NCBI RefSeq assembly: GCF_030463535.1
Contig: NC_132879.1
Location: 31,480,133 to 31,544,132, forward strand
DNA: 64,000 bases
From: Salminus brasiliensis
Taxonomy: Eukaryota > Chordata > Actinopteri > Characiformes > Bryconidae
Reading direction: 5' to 3'
The notes beneath the pieces are model-generated. The model did no database searches. It saw nothing but the letters and a program-made list of their open reading frames with translations, and was not told the origin of the DNA. Made by a program: the position numbers and the translations under genes. Each line of letters begins with the position of its first letter. The stretch's first letter is position 1. Positions 37,760-49,423 of this stretch are shown here, piece by piece.

Positions 37760-39207
37760 ACTCAGATGAAGAAGCAGTTAGATTTGTGTGTTGTGTCCTG
37801 TGTTCCCCCTCTTTCCCACTTTCTTCATTCACTTATGAGCTCAGTTACATCTGATAGCAAAGCCTCGTGAGAAATGGCAAGCATGAGGTGAGATCACATC
37901 CATTCTCACACTTCCCGACCAGCAGCTGTCCGCAGAGCTGTCACCCCGAGGGGCCTGATTCGACTTCATCCGCCCACCGTCCCTTGGCTCTCTCCTTTGC
38001 TTCCCCTCCCACTTTCTTTCCCTCATTTACCCATTCACCAGCTTTTGTTCTTTCACACCATCTACTTTAGGTGCCATCTACCTAATTCAAGCTACTGCAC
38101 AGCACTCTGAGCCCTTTTTTTCCTCTTTCATTCTTAGAAGGGGTTTATTATATATCACTGCCTGATCTACTGTTCACTATTAAAGTAGGAAAATCTAATT
38201 ATCAGCTGATAATTACAAGCTGTACCTTTGTGCTCTCACACACACAGACACGCTTAATGGTCACTAGTTTTGGGCATTCATATTCACTGAAATAGCTACC
38301 ATAGTGGCCAACATCATTGCACCACACATGAAAATTTAATTTCCCATCAATGCAGGAATGCTGCAGTTCTTGGCCTAGACACTTATGTTTAGGTCTGAGA
38401 CTGGTGTTGGTAATTTATTTCATGCAGATTATTAGTATTTCCACATGAGAGCACAACAGAACTTTTAAACAGGGTGAGTGATGTGATATCCTATATTAAT
38501 ACCACATTAACTAACTGGCATGCGATTGTACTCTACTACTGTTCTTCCCTCAGATGGTGTAGAGCAGAGGGCTTTAAAACTAGACCTAGATTCAGATTTC
38601 AAGCCCTGGACTTCGTAATCCTTGGGTAGGTGTGACACTATGCGGCCCAGCAATTACATTAATTGTTCCCTTAACTTCTAGCGAGTTCAAATTAATACAT
38701 ACATGAATCTAAAGCAGCTCTAAAACACTAGCATGAGCTTGCAGGGGAGGCTAACACCTCACAAAGTTTATGTCAAGCAAACTAGATGCCTCTCCAAACA
38801 TAAAGTGTACTTACAAACAGCAGGTCTCCATAACACAATCCTTTATCCAGTCTCTTTTGGTGTTCTCTAACAGTGTGTCTGTAATGCATGCACAAATGAG
38901 TACACATGCAGGGTGCGTGCATGAGGGCAGGGTTGTGAGTTAGGTAGGTACACAGGCAGGTATGGGAAAAATCGAATATGGTGATTTATATAACCTGCAT
39001 AAACAACTCTCTGTTATGTTGAATGATGGTGAACGGCCTCTATCCACAGCACAGAGTTACAGACACCCGTCAAAACAGCTTCTGATTTTGAGAAAAACAA
39101 TGTTGTATCTAGGCTCTTGTACAACTGGACATTAGGCAAAATAGCTTTGGACAACAAGACATCAGGCTAAGTTTCATTGGCAAATGAAAAAGAACAGTGT
39201 GCGACAA
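37760..39207. other. No gene seen
   Basis: Intron-like sequence without recognisable exons or complete repeats. Confidence 0.45.
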
Positions 39208-39400
39208 CTAGGGATGTCCTGATCCGATCCAGTGGTTTAGAGCTGATCCGGGCATATTGGATATAAAGGATCGGGTATCAGCTATTTTAATCAAAATCCA
39301 GTTCCGAGAACACAGTTCCACAATCCAGTTTTTGTTTTAACCACCGTTTTCAGCGCGCCATCTGGTGTCCTCAAGGCGCCATTAATGGCCATGTGTTTTT
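39208..39400 (+). mobile_element. hAT-type MITE fragment
   Basis: CTAGGGATGTCCTGATCCGA and the following GATCCGGGCATATTGG are typical of a common fish hAT-derived element beginning AGGGATGTCCCGATC. The right end was not located. Confidence 0.5.
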
Positions 39401-39679
39401 TTGCATTTTTGCGGTGGAACATAATATCGTAATATCTGAGACGTTATAAAAGACGATGTATCACAGAAACACTCTGTTTTACCAGTGGGAGAACCACACA
39501 CCTTTCTTTGTTTTTAAACCAGCATTGAAAGCTCATTCAGAACCGGGAGGCTAATGCTATTGCTAATACACACACACTAGTAACCAAAGCATATCACATG
39601 ATCCTCTCTATAAAATTGTTACTTCACATCAGTAGTCGACAGACAACACCAGATATCAGTCCTGAGTGTGTACCACTAA

Positions 39680-39700
39680 GCACACACACACACACACACA
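39680..39700 (+). repeat. (CA)n microsatellite
   Basis: About ten CA units. Confidence 0.95.
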
Positions 39701-41014
39701 AAGAAGCTTGACTGCAGGGTTTTAAAGGAACTGGGAGCTGAATGGTCAGGAAGGCATGTAGTTTCTGATCTCTAATCATGCTCACTGCTGCACTGAAAGC
39801 CTTTTTAATATGAAGAGGAACCTTTCTGGTTTTATGTGGCTGTAGATGTTTAGTGTACAGAATCCCATGTGGTTCTTGTTGAAGTTGAATGAAAGATCTG
39901 TGAAGTGTGTGGGATAGAACAAACTCAGCCTAGAGGCCCATGAGCACTTGGTTCAAAGGGTCTTGTTATAGGCATGAAGAGAGTTTATCAGTGCAGAATT
40001 AGGCTCGTAAGGCATGGAGTGTGAGAAACATGGTACAGCCGTGGCTGTTGCTCTTCCCATCAGCAGAGAATGAGCTGGCAGAATGGACAGCAGAGATCCT
40101 TCTTTACTCCTACAGACACACATGCGATACATAGCTGGACTTGGCCTGTGTTTGGAATGGGTTTGCCTATTTGATGTGGACTATTAAACACATGGTGGCC
40201 CATTTCTAACGTGAAATCATTTGGACATGCAAAATAGTGTACAATAGTTCTAATATTCTTTTTTGTTCTATTCAGCTTTCTAATATAAGCAGTCGTTCCA
40301 AACGCTGATTAGACATCCTTTGTTTTGGCAGGTTTCCAAGATGTTTTGTTGAGCTGAAGAGGAATGAAAGGATTCAGTGCGACTCTGTATTTTAAGGCTT
40401 TCCCTATACATCTTCTTGCAGGACTTAAACAGAGGCAAGCAAAAGCCTGTTTTCTCAGTTTGACGTGTACCGTGGAGAGTCTTTTTCAGCCAAAGTCTTG
40501 TTTTATGATTTTATGAAGGCTACCTGAACATTCATAATGCAATTGAGCTGACAGTGGGTTGACGCATTATTTTGGGGGCAATGACTAAGCTCTCAGGAGA
40601 ACTGATGCATTCTTAATTTATCTGCTCTCTAGAAAAGAGATTTACCGCCTCAACCCCACTCAGTTGAACAGATAAGTGCTAAATGATAGATCCACTTCAT
40701 GTACCTGTCACCCACACTGTCGCTTTTGTTTTTGTGGGGTGGGTTATTCTTTTTTTTAATATATTTTCTCATTTTGGAGAGGTATTAGGCTGAGCACTGG
40801 AGGATGCCATTCATTTCCACAAATGCGAGTAATGCTACCGCTAATCCTCAAACAGAGCAAATACCTAATGCCAAGATTATTTTTAATTATCATCGCTATA
40901 ACACAGCTAATGGAAAGTCCAGCTGGATCGTGTTCTTGGTATGGTAACAGTTTAGTGTGCTGATTTTTCTTCCTCTCTCTTTAATTTATTCCCATTTTGA
41001 AATTTGTCTCTCAG
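39701..41014. other. No gene seen; possible conserved non-coding stretches
   Basis: Intron-like. 40800-40925 has the mixed A/T-rich, low-repeat texture often seen in conserved non-coding elements, but this cannot be judged from one sequence. Confidence 0.35.
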
Positions 41015-41123
41015 TGGTTAATTATGAAGAAGGAGAGCTTGGCCGGAGTCGTTACTGCCATGACAGATGGAGGAAGGGTCAGAAATCTGGCAACAGCTGG
41101 AAACCAAGGTCACATCAACCTGC
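41015..41123 (+). CDS. Candidate internal exon, unidentified
   Basis: A long pyrimidine tract ends in TTTGTCTCTCAG (acceptor 41013-41014). 109 nt later CAACCTGC is followed by GTGAGTGG, a good donor. Joined to the first exon at 32857 the frame stays open and reads VVNYEEGELGRSRYCHDRW and beyond, ending in phase 2. A second frame is also open. No domain is recognised, so this is a splice-signal prediction only. Confidence 0.25.
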
Positions 41124-44100
41124 GTGAGTGGAAAAAGAGGGAGTTTAGCTCACACGGAGGAGTGAATCAGTTGGGAGCAAAGGAGCGGAGTGGCCATAGC
41201 ACTTGTATTAAATGATTCATTCTAGCCTCTATAGCGGATATAAAAATTTCAAAGGGGCCTTTGCTTGGACTTGTTACTGACTCAGGAACCCAAAAAAGGG
41301 AGAACTGGGTCAAGTGCAATATTTTTTATCACTTGTTACTGCCGCAATGAGAATGAAGTGCTGATTTTGGCTTCGTTTTATATAACATAATAGATGACTG
41401 AATAATCGCTCCACAATGGGCTAGTTAACAGTAGCGCCCTGTGACTTTTATATAGCTTTTATCTCTTTTAATGTTCGCTACAATGAGTTCATATGTTGGG
41501 TGCAGGAGTTATTTACTTAGCTGAATAATACAGTAATAGCTGGAACGGATCAGTATGTCTCACCCACTGCTTTTGCTTTGGTCGTGCCGTTTGATGCTAA
41601 TGTAGGGGTCAGCCGTGTTGGACCCTGCGGCGGCTGTGGAGGAAGGCCTGAGCTGCACGAGAGCAAGGGGTTGTTTAGCAAGCAACGCGTCTCAGCCTGA
41701 GGAGGCCTGGAGGGTCCCAGAGCCGAGTCTGAGAGAGGGCCAGGAATTCCAGCTATGCCCATTAAACAAGACACGCTGAGCAAGCTTGAGAGCATGTGGA
41801 CGTTCAGAGCCTTGTCCCTGTGTGCTGTCAGGAATTCGTGTTTAGCTTAGCTTAGCTTCTGTGCTCTCTCTCTTCATCACCACCATTTATTCTACTCATA
41901 TTTTTATCCCTGTTTTTGTTTCTAGATATTTTGTTCTCATCTTATCTCTCCATCTCTTCATCCTCTTTCACTGCTTGTGTACTTTTTTCGGCCTCTTTGT
42001 TCCTCCTCTCACTCTAACACAATCCTCTTCAGATCTTCCTTCTTTTCCAGCATTACAGTGCCCGAGGCTGGTGTCTGTCCCCAACTTGGTACATCTGCAA
42101 AATGTGTCATTGTAGCTGTGTGTTTTGTGTTTCTACAGGTGCCTCCAGCAAGCTAAGCTCATTCACAGCGATCAAAGTAGACATGCATGTCTCTGGACTG
42201 ACTCATCAGCCACTAAATCCATGTTCTCCACTTCAGCTCCAACACACACACTTTTTTTTATATTCCTTTAAAGGATGCACACTGCATGTCACTCCATAGT
42301 CTTGTGATCAGCTGTTGTCGGATTTTGTATAATCTGTGTTTTAGCTCACCGCCAGCCACGCCGGAAGTCTGTTCTCTTCTCGTAATATATCTTTAGCATA
42401 TCTGCTTTATGGTTTCATGACCGTCAACCCAAACAAGTGGCTCCATTTAAGCAAATGACATCACGGTCTGCGGCGCAGACCCCATAAACATGTGTAAACA
42501 CAAGTCCGCAAGAGCCTGGAAGAGGCAAACATGCCACCATCCTTTTGACGCAAATTCTGACGACGAAGCCAATGTCTTAAGACCATTAAAAAGCAAAAAA
42601 AAAAAAAAAACACGCCTCAAGTCTTAGCATGTCAGGTTCCTGTGCGGTCACTGTATGTTACTGCTCTGTAATAAGCGTTTCATTAAGGTGTTAGCTTGCG
42701 CGATTCACGTCACAGAGTTTGCAGACCTTTAATTATTGTGATTAGCGAACGAAGGGCTGCGGGTGGGGTCAGGCAATCTTATTACTGAGCTCACGACACT
42801 GAAAATACAACCAGTCTTCACTTCGTACTGCTCTGTTTACTGCAGTAAGCGGTGCCAAATTGGTCTGCCTGGCTTACTTCTTTTTTCCTTCTCACCGAGG
42901 ATGTGCATTGAGTAGAGAGGAGAAGCAAGGCCTTGTGTTCCAGAGCTGTTCAGACTGTTTATGATCTGTGGAGGTTCATGCGTCCTTACAGGTTGAGGAG
43001 TTTCGCTGCCAGAAGAAAATTTTAACAGGGTTTTGCAATTAGATGTTGCACAGTCAAAATGGATACGTCGAACAGTTGCTTGGCATGTGAGATTGCCCTG
43101 TTGCTTTCTCCTGCTGCTACATGAGTTCTCACCCCAGGCCATTCTGTGTTTGTGTTCTCCTGTGGGTTTCTCGTGTTTCCTTTAAAGTTCGAGCCTGGAA
43201 TCGACAAAACAGTGCCACGGCTGCCCCAAGAGTAGCTCCAACTCTGCTGTGCTTGATGAATTTTGTACGTGCTACATGTGGGTGCTGCTGGTATTTGAAA
43301 GGCTCTGTTGTCGCAGCAACAAACACTGCCATGCCGCTTTCCGTGATAAAAGGCTGGAACTTTAAAGCACCCACTCCACCAAATCTGTGTTCGTCTGCGT
43401 CAGAATCAGAAAACGTCCTTCCTTTTTTTTGCTCTTCTAATGCCACTTTTTTTTTAAAGCGGTGTTTAAGGATGGTGAGAAGGTTTCCCTTCAGAGAGCT
43501 TCCCAGGTCCTCACCACATTCCACTGTTTTTTATGCTCAATTAATCTGACGGAATTAGTTTGTTTTTCGTTCGTAATGGAAACCCCCTGGCTCTCTCACA
43601 TAGACTCATTTTTTACTCTGCCTTTGTTTACATGTCTCCAAAAATACAAAGCCACAACTTTCTCTGGCTCTGCTAAAAGACTTGAAATGGCATCACTCCA
43701 TGAACCACATGCAATCTTTAGGGGAAAAAAAACCTTGAAAAGGCTTTTTAACAAGTGTTGTTCCTAAAAAAAGAAAAAGAAGAAGCCCACCAGAGGCTTG
43801 TCTTTTTTTGCTAATGATTTTCTGCATGTTCAAGAAAGGTAAAAGGTCAGACTTCTTTAACTCTGGAGCTGAATTAAGAGAGAGATTCCTCCGAGACTAA
43901 ATGAACATGAGAAGAAAGTCAGTGTGCCGCTACCCTCCAGCCTCCTAATGGAGCATAGAGACGCTTGCACTAGCATAGCTTTTGCTTCCCATTAAAAAAA
44001 AAAAAAAATCTCAAGTGTTATAGCTCTGGCGACATAATGCTAAGCACTCTGGTACCTAACAAGGTTAGCCGAGATTTATCTCAGGTAGGTTCCTATTTGG

Positions 44101-44814
44101 TGTTACACTAATGTTACACTGAGTGCTAGTGTAAAACCCTCCATTATAACGCTGCAGAGTTGCGACGCTTCGGTGAGCTTCTGAGCGTGGAAATGTTTGG
44201 GTGACTAGGACAGCAGGCTTGTGGCCTGTGTTAGCTGGGGCTGATGACTAAAGTAGCGCACAATAAAGAGGGTGCGTAGCAGGGCATTTGGCCGAAGCTT
44301 TGGATGAAAGAACCAGGCGAGAAGCGATTGCCATGTCCGGGGTGAGGCGAGAGGGATTTCTGCTAAAGTGGGCTAAGCCTTGGGAAAACTGATGTGGTGT
44401 GAAACGCTTTCTGTCAGCCTTTGGGCTCTTGGCTATGTGGAAAGGGGCTGGAGGTGCTGTTGAGTTGAACCACCTCTATAAATACACACATTAAGTGACC
44501 GACTAAAAATACCCCTTTGCGTTGGATTTCCAATCAATCCCAGAGTGATTGCAGTGTAGGCTGGAGTGGCTAATGCTAGGGCTAGACCCCCTGTGGGGGC
44601 TCAGCAGTAAGACCATTTTTCCCTCACTCTCGCTGATCAGTTTTGAGACCTAAGCATTCGATTTCCTCCAGAGTTGAGATGACAAGCACTTTGAACTGCG
44701 CTGAACAGTACGGCTTGTAGCGTTATTTGGGGAACCATACATGGCCAGCCTGTATTCGTCTACCAAAGAACTGATCGATTCTGTTTTCTCTGGCTTCTAT
44801 TCTATACATGTGCA
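41124..44814. other. No gene recognised
   Basis: Intron-like sequence. Frames of up to 142 codons occur on both strands around 43.1-43.5 kb but overlap each other and show no domain. Poly-A runs are at 42595-42610 and 43994-44008. Confidence 0.45.
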
Positions 44815-44853
<39 letters not shown>

Positions 44854-44873
44854 CCTCTCTCTTTTCCTCGAAA
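44815..44873 (+). repeat. CT-rich microsatellite
   Basis: Imperfect CT repeat. Confidence 0.97.
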
Positions 44874-45115
44874 TAATCCAAACTTAAAGTGCACAATTCT
44901 TTCACCCCTCTCTAACTCCGTTTCACACTGACACTAGCCGGGGGGAACTGGGCAAGCCAAGCCACGGATCCATGAATTCCTCATAACACAATCTGTCGGC
45001 TGATCAATAATTCAATTCTATCTGTGAGCAGGCATGTCTGGATCCAATCTCACCTGCGCCTCCCTAGCCCTCCCCTTAACGAGGTGGGCGGACTGTCCTT
45101 GAGCCAGGCCGAAGT

Positions 45116-45148
<33 letters not shown>
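45116..45148 (+). repeat. (GT)n microsatellite
   Basis: About 16 GT units with one TA interruption. Confidence 0.97.
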
Positions 45149-45152
<4 letters not shown>

Positions 45153-48150
45153 GAGTATGAGGGACAGAGATACAGCTTGTATATTTGCATGTATAGCGGT
45201 GTTTGGCAGTGACATACTGTCTGTGTGCGCTCTCCCTGCAGGCGGTGTCCATATATCAAAGGCCTCGCTCTCATTAGACGCTATAGCAGCGAGAAAGGCT
45301 GGGCTGAGGCGTCTGATAATTAGCTTCAGGTGACCGGTGGGGACACGCTCCTGCTGTACGAAACCCTCTTATCCGGCTCCAGCAGTTAGCCGGGGGGTGC
45401 GCTGCCCTGCTGGTGTCACGGCCACGGGACAAGGACGCACGCACGTCCCACCCCGTATCACCGACCTCAGAACACTCCCTTGCTCACCTTGTGCGCTTTA
45501 AGCTCTGTCTGCGCTTCTCTTGCCTTCATCCAAGGCTGTTCATGTTTTGATTCACTCAGGTCATCTTCATCTGACTTTCAGCCAAAGCTGCACCTCTCAG
45601 AAAGGTTACTTCTTTGTGGAGGCTGTTTTTGTTCAGAGCATTGGTCAGTCACCAGACACGCTCCACAAGTTCTCCTACTCATCTGTGAATACGCTCTCTG
45701 TGCTGTCACTCAGTCGAAAGCTGTGGCAGATGAAATAATAGCTGTTTTCTTCTAACCACGCTGTCTCAGTGGAAACCACAGTCTCTCCATCTCTCTCTCT
45801 TTCTGTCTACCTTTGTTTGTTGGTTTGTTTGTTTCCGGCAGCTTTCGAAGTCGCTCGTATTAAATATGCCGTTAAACCTATATTAAAGACACCACACATA
45901 CGCACATGCACGCGCGCACACACAGCGTCAGGCTCTCACTCAGAACAGAGCAGAAAAAAGAAGTCTGTTTGTACGCTTGCCGAAAGCTGACTCCGGTAGG
46001 GACTTTGCATTGGAACAGAGATGTCTGTCTCTGCATTAATTCAGTGCTTTTAAAATATTATTTGGTCTGTTGCGGCCTCCACTCTGCTGGCTGTGTGTAT
46101 TCTACTGAAAAATACACCTTCCCTTAAAAATAAACCTTTTTGTTTACCACTCACGTTTTCAGGGTCCATCTTATCCTCATTTTGGATATGAGAAATGGTT
46201 TACTGTAGATGAAAGTTTTATTTACAGCACAGGCTTATGCATAAGGGGTAAATTTGGTTCTTTTCTAGACGTTTTTTTTTTCCCCCTTCACAGCATATTG
46301 TGAGCCCAATGTTTCCTTTACATGCCTCTGATAAGCCTCCCGAGGGAACAGAGACAATTTGTTATAAATTGAACAATTGCTTTTTAAAGGGCAGACCAGC
46401 GCCTCCAGTTGTCCAGATCCATTTGTCGCAATAATCAGAGGTTTAATTAATGAAGTCAGCTTCGAATATCAATTAGACCACTTGTATCTGCATTCATGTG
46501 ACGCAGAACAAAATAATGAATGAGGAGGGTGTTGTTGTGGCTGGCCAGTAATAATTTGTTTCTTTTGGCTGAACAAATCAGATTTTTTTTTTTCTCCGCT
46601 CCTCATGTTGAAATCCCCGAAAAAAAAGAAAAGAAATTCCATTATTTGGAACAGTATTGTTTTATTAATGAGAGGTGAGCAGTCTGTGTTGTGGGGCTGT
46701 TTTAAATCTGCCGTGAAATGATTCTGAGTTTTCATACTTCTGCAGAATGGAATGTATAATTTTGGCCTGGTTTTAGATCAGTCAGAAATGTGAAGGTGTA
46801 CTGGAGCGAGCAGCACTGTAGGAAAAATGACAAACATCTCCAAGGCACTCGAGCCTGGTCTGGCATTTTTGTCCTCCTGTCATCTCATCCTCTAAGACTT
46901 GGGTCACAAGCAAAACATGTAATCTGTCTTCTGGAAAACGCACACATGCACACATCTGCTGCCTCAGAACAACAAGTATATTATGGCAGTTGAATCAAAT
47001 TCTCATCTTTCTCTCCTTCTCTGTATGAACATTGTATCAGTCAAACCAATGGATCAATAGAAATGATTTGAAATGAAATCTTATTATGTTAATGTTAAGC
47101 CTTCCTGTCGCTAGTCTATAAAGCCCTGTCCTACCTGATTACAACAGTTAAAGCGATCCATTTATTTAAAATTCTGTGAATACTTTCCCCATTATGCATG
47201 TTCATGTACTGTCCCCTTAAAATTATTTTTACTGGATGTGTAGTCACGTCACTACACTCCATCCAGCCTGCGACATGGAAATAATATGGAGGAGAACTTT
47301 AACAACACCTCAAAGTAATCATGATACTGATTTGTGACTATATCACCCAGCACCATGATTAGTCTCTCTGGTTAAGTCTACGAGATGCCATAAATGTAAG
47401 CATAAGAATTCCACCATAATGTTTTGTACTTTAATGCTAAAAATCAGTCGACTCAAACTTTGTATTTTCGTGTAGTAAACAGCCACATAGTTGGCCAAAT
47501 GTCACATATGCTGGAAATTACTACGAAAATAAAACGCTTCTTCATGTGGACAGTGTAAATGACATAGCATTCTGCCATACATTTTAAAATGAGTGTATTT
47601 AACATCTTGTAATACATGAACCCTGACTTTTCTGATTATTTGCTTAACAGTTTAATTAAATGCTGCAATAATTTGCAGATATGTGAATAATGAATCTGCT
47701 CTGAACAGATTTTTTTCTTTTTTGTAAAATATATGTAAAACAATAAGAATATATTAATCTTTTTGACAACCATCTCACACATCCAGACTGAGAGCAACAG
47801 GTCTGTAACATTAGGCGCGTTTGGGGGGTGCTTGATGTTTAGATTTAGTGTACACAACCCTGTCACAGACAAATGCAGTTTACTACAGTTGTGTTATCGT
47901 CTTGTATGATGTTCAGAAATGTAAGAAATGTATGTATTTGAACATTTGACAGAGAAGAGGGAATTTGAACAGGATTTTTAAGCCAAGTTGACAGCTGTAA
48001 TCCACACTGCAGACAAATAACTTAAACTGCATTATTGCGATCTGAAAACATGCCTCACTGCTGCAGGCTGTTGATAGTGTCAATGTATGGCACTGCGGTT
48101 AAACCAGATGGTTTTGAATATCAGATGGCCGATATCCACTTGATCTTTTT
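45149..48150. other. No gene recognised
   Basis: Intron-like sequence. 46420-46720 is A/T-rich and non-repetitive, a texture compatible with a conserved non-coding element. Confidence 0.4.
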
Positions 48151-48168
48151 GGGATATCCCTAGTTAAT
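48150..48168. repeat. hAT-like terminal sequence
   Basis: TTTTTGGGATATCCCTAG resembles the right terminus of a hAT-type MITE. A left partner was not identified. Confidence 0.3.
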
Positions 48169-48339
48169 GTACATAAAAACTCAAATATGTGTTTGCATTT
48201 TCTTATAAAGCTAGATTTTCTTCTGAAAGCTGTGACCATTCTGTGCCTTCCTGAATGAGAACATTTGCGTTTTGACTTTAGTATGGATGGGTTATTAACG
48301 GAAGAATGCAGAGACAACCACTGGCCTAAGGTGAGCAGA

Positions 48340-48783
48340 CTAATGCAGGATGCTGCCTGTATCTTGGCTCAACCCTAAACCAGCAGGGCCCCTTAATTTG
48401 TCACCACTATTCTGGCCCGAAATGGCCACAGCTGCACTTACCCCAATCTGATGCCATATTGAAATCTGTGCTACCCCAGATGCCCATGCTATCTCACCGT
48501 TCACAGAACCCAGGATGCTAGAGCCGTTGCAGAGGAACCAATTAAGGCGGGTGTTGTTCACTGAGCATAGCATGGAGGTTTGATTGTGAATGCCTGGGCC
48601 ACTTATGTGACGCCGCGGTGTTCGTAGCGCGCTGTGTTTTTGGCAGCTGTCGCAAGGGTGGTGCGAGATGACCAGCGTGAACACCTCCCATATCGGCTCA
48701 AAGACGCTTGAAGCAGGAAGACCTCCCAGAGCACACAGACATGCTAATCCAAACAGCCACAGGCAGAAAAGCAGAAGAGACAT
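48340..48783 (-). CDS. 147-codon secreted-like open frame, unidentified
   Basis: The frame opens with a signal-peptide-like start (MSLLLFCLWLFGLACLCA) and continues with a CDSC pair, potential N-glycosylation sites (NQT, NNT, NGS) and WFLC. A hydrophobic N-terminus followed by Cys and N-glycan sites is unusual for a chance frame. The pattern faintly recalls a surface-glycoprotein fragment such as an endogenous retroviral envelope, but I recognise no diagnostic fusion peptide, transmembrane segment or LTRs nearby. It lies antisense inside a putative intron. It may be a short secreted-protein gene, a retroelement relic or chance. Confidence 0.3.
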   Translation of the reverse strand: MSLLLFCLWLFGLACLCALGGLPASSVFEPIWEVFTLVISHHPCDSCQKHSALRTPRRHISGPGIHNQTSMLCSVNNTRLNWFLCNGSSILGSVNGEIAWASGVAQISIWHQIGVSAAVAISGQNSGDKLRGPAGLGLSQDTGSILH

Positions 48784-49341
48784 GGCTTGGGATCCAAACC
48801 ATTTGTTTGTTAACGGTCATTTCAGTAGAGCGCTGAGTAATTGTTAAAGGCCTGATGGTTAAAGTGGTTTGCAGGCAGCACTAGTGTTAGTGTAAACACT
48901 AAGTGCTTTCAAGAGGAGGTTCATCAACCAGGCCTTCAATACATGGGAAGTAAACAAGGAGGAAGCAGAAGCATGTAGGGCTTAATGAGGGCGTGTGTTT
49001 GTTTATTGTACTGAAAATTGGCCTCAGGTTACTACAACAGATCTAAGCACATGGAAATGCATTGACCATTTTTATTATATTTTTTTTTTTTGAAGAATAC
49101 CCAGAATGGGTGTCTGAGTCAACACTAAGGAATGACTAATATTGTTGCTTAAAAGAGGCTCAGACAATGGGAGTGATTTGTTGCTTAAAACTATGCTGTG
49201 ATTCAGCGCGTTGTCTCGTGCTGCTGCGGCTGTGTTTTATATCTGTGTTACGGAAATGCGCCGGTTTGAGCAGCCTTGTCTGCTTCAGGATTTATCCCCA
49301 GCCATAAATGAAGTGTCTGCTTTGTCAGTCTCGTTCTCCAG

Positions 49342-49423
49342 AATGCCGGATTGGCCACAACTCGGTTTCTTTACCTGGACGTCTCAGGCGAGCTGCCAAC
49401 CACAGATGGACTTCCCAGAATTT
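49342..49423 (+). CDS. Candidate internal exon, unidentified
   Basis: Acceptor CAGTCTCGTTCTCCAG (AG at 49340-49341) and donor GAATTT then GTAAGTC bound 82 nt that are open in all three forward frames. In the frame continued from 41123 it reads MPDWPQLGFFTWTSQ; another frame gives ATTRFLYLDVSGELPTTDG. No family is recognised. Confidence 0.2.

Noticed and set aside
43121-43549. 142-codon plus frame with overlapping 131-codon minus frame
   Set aside because: No domain, no splice context, both strands open, frame spans poly-T tracts.
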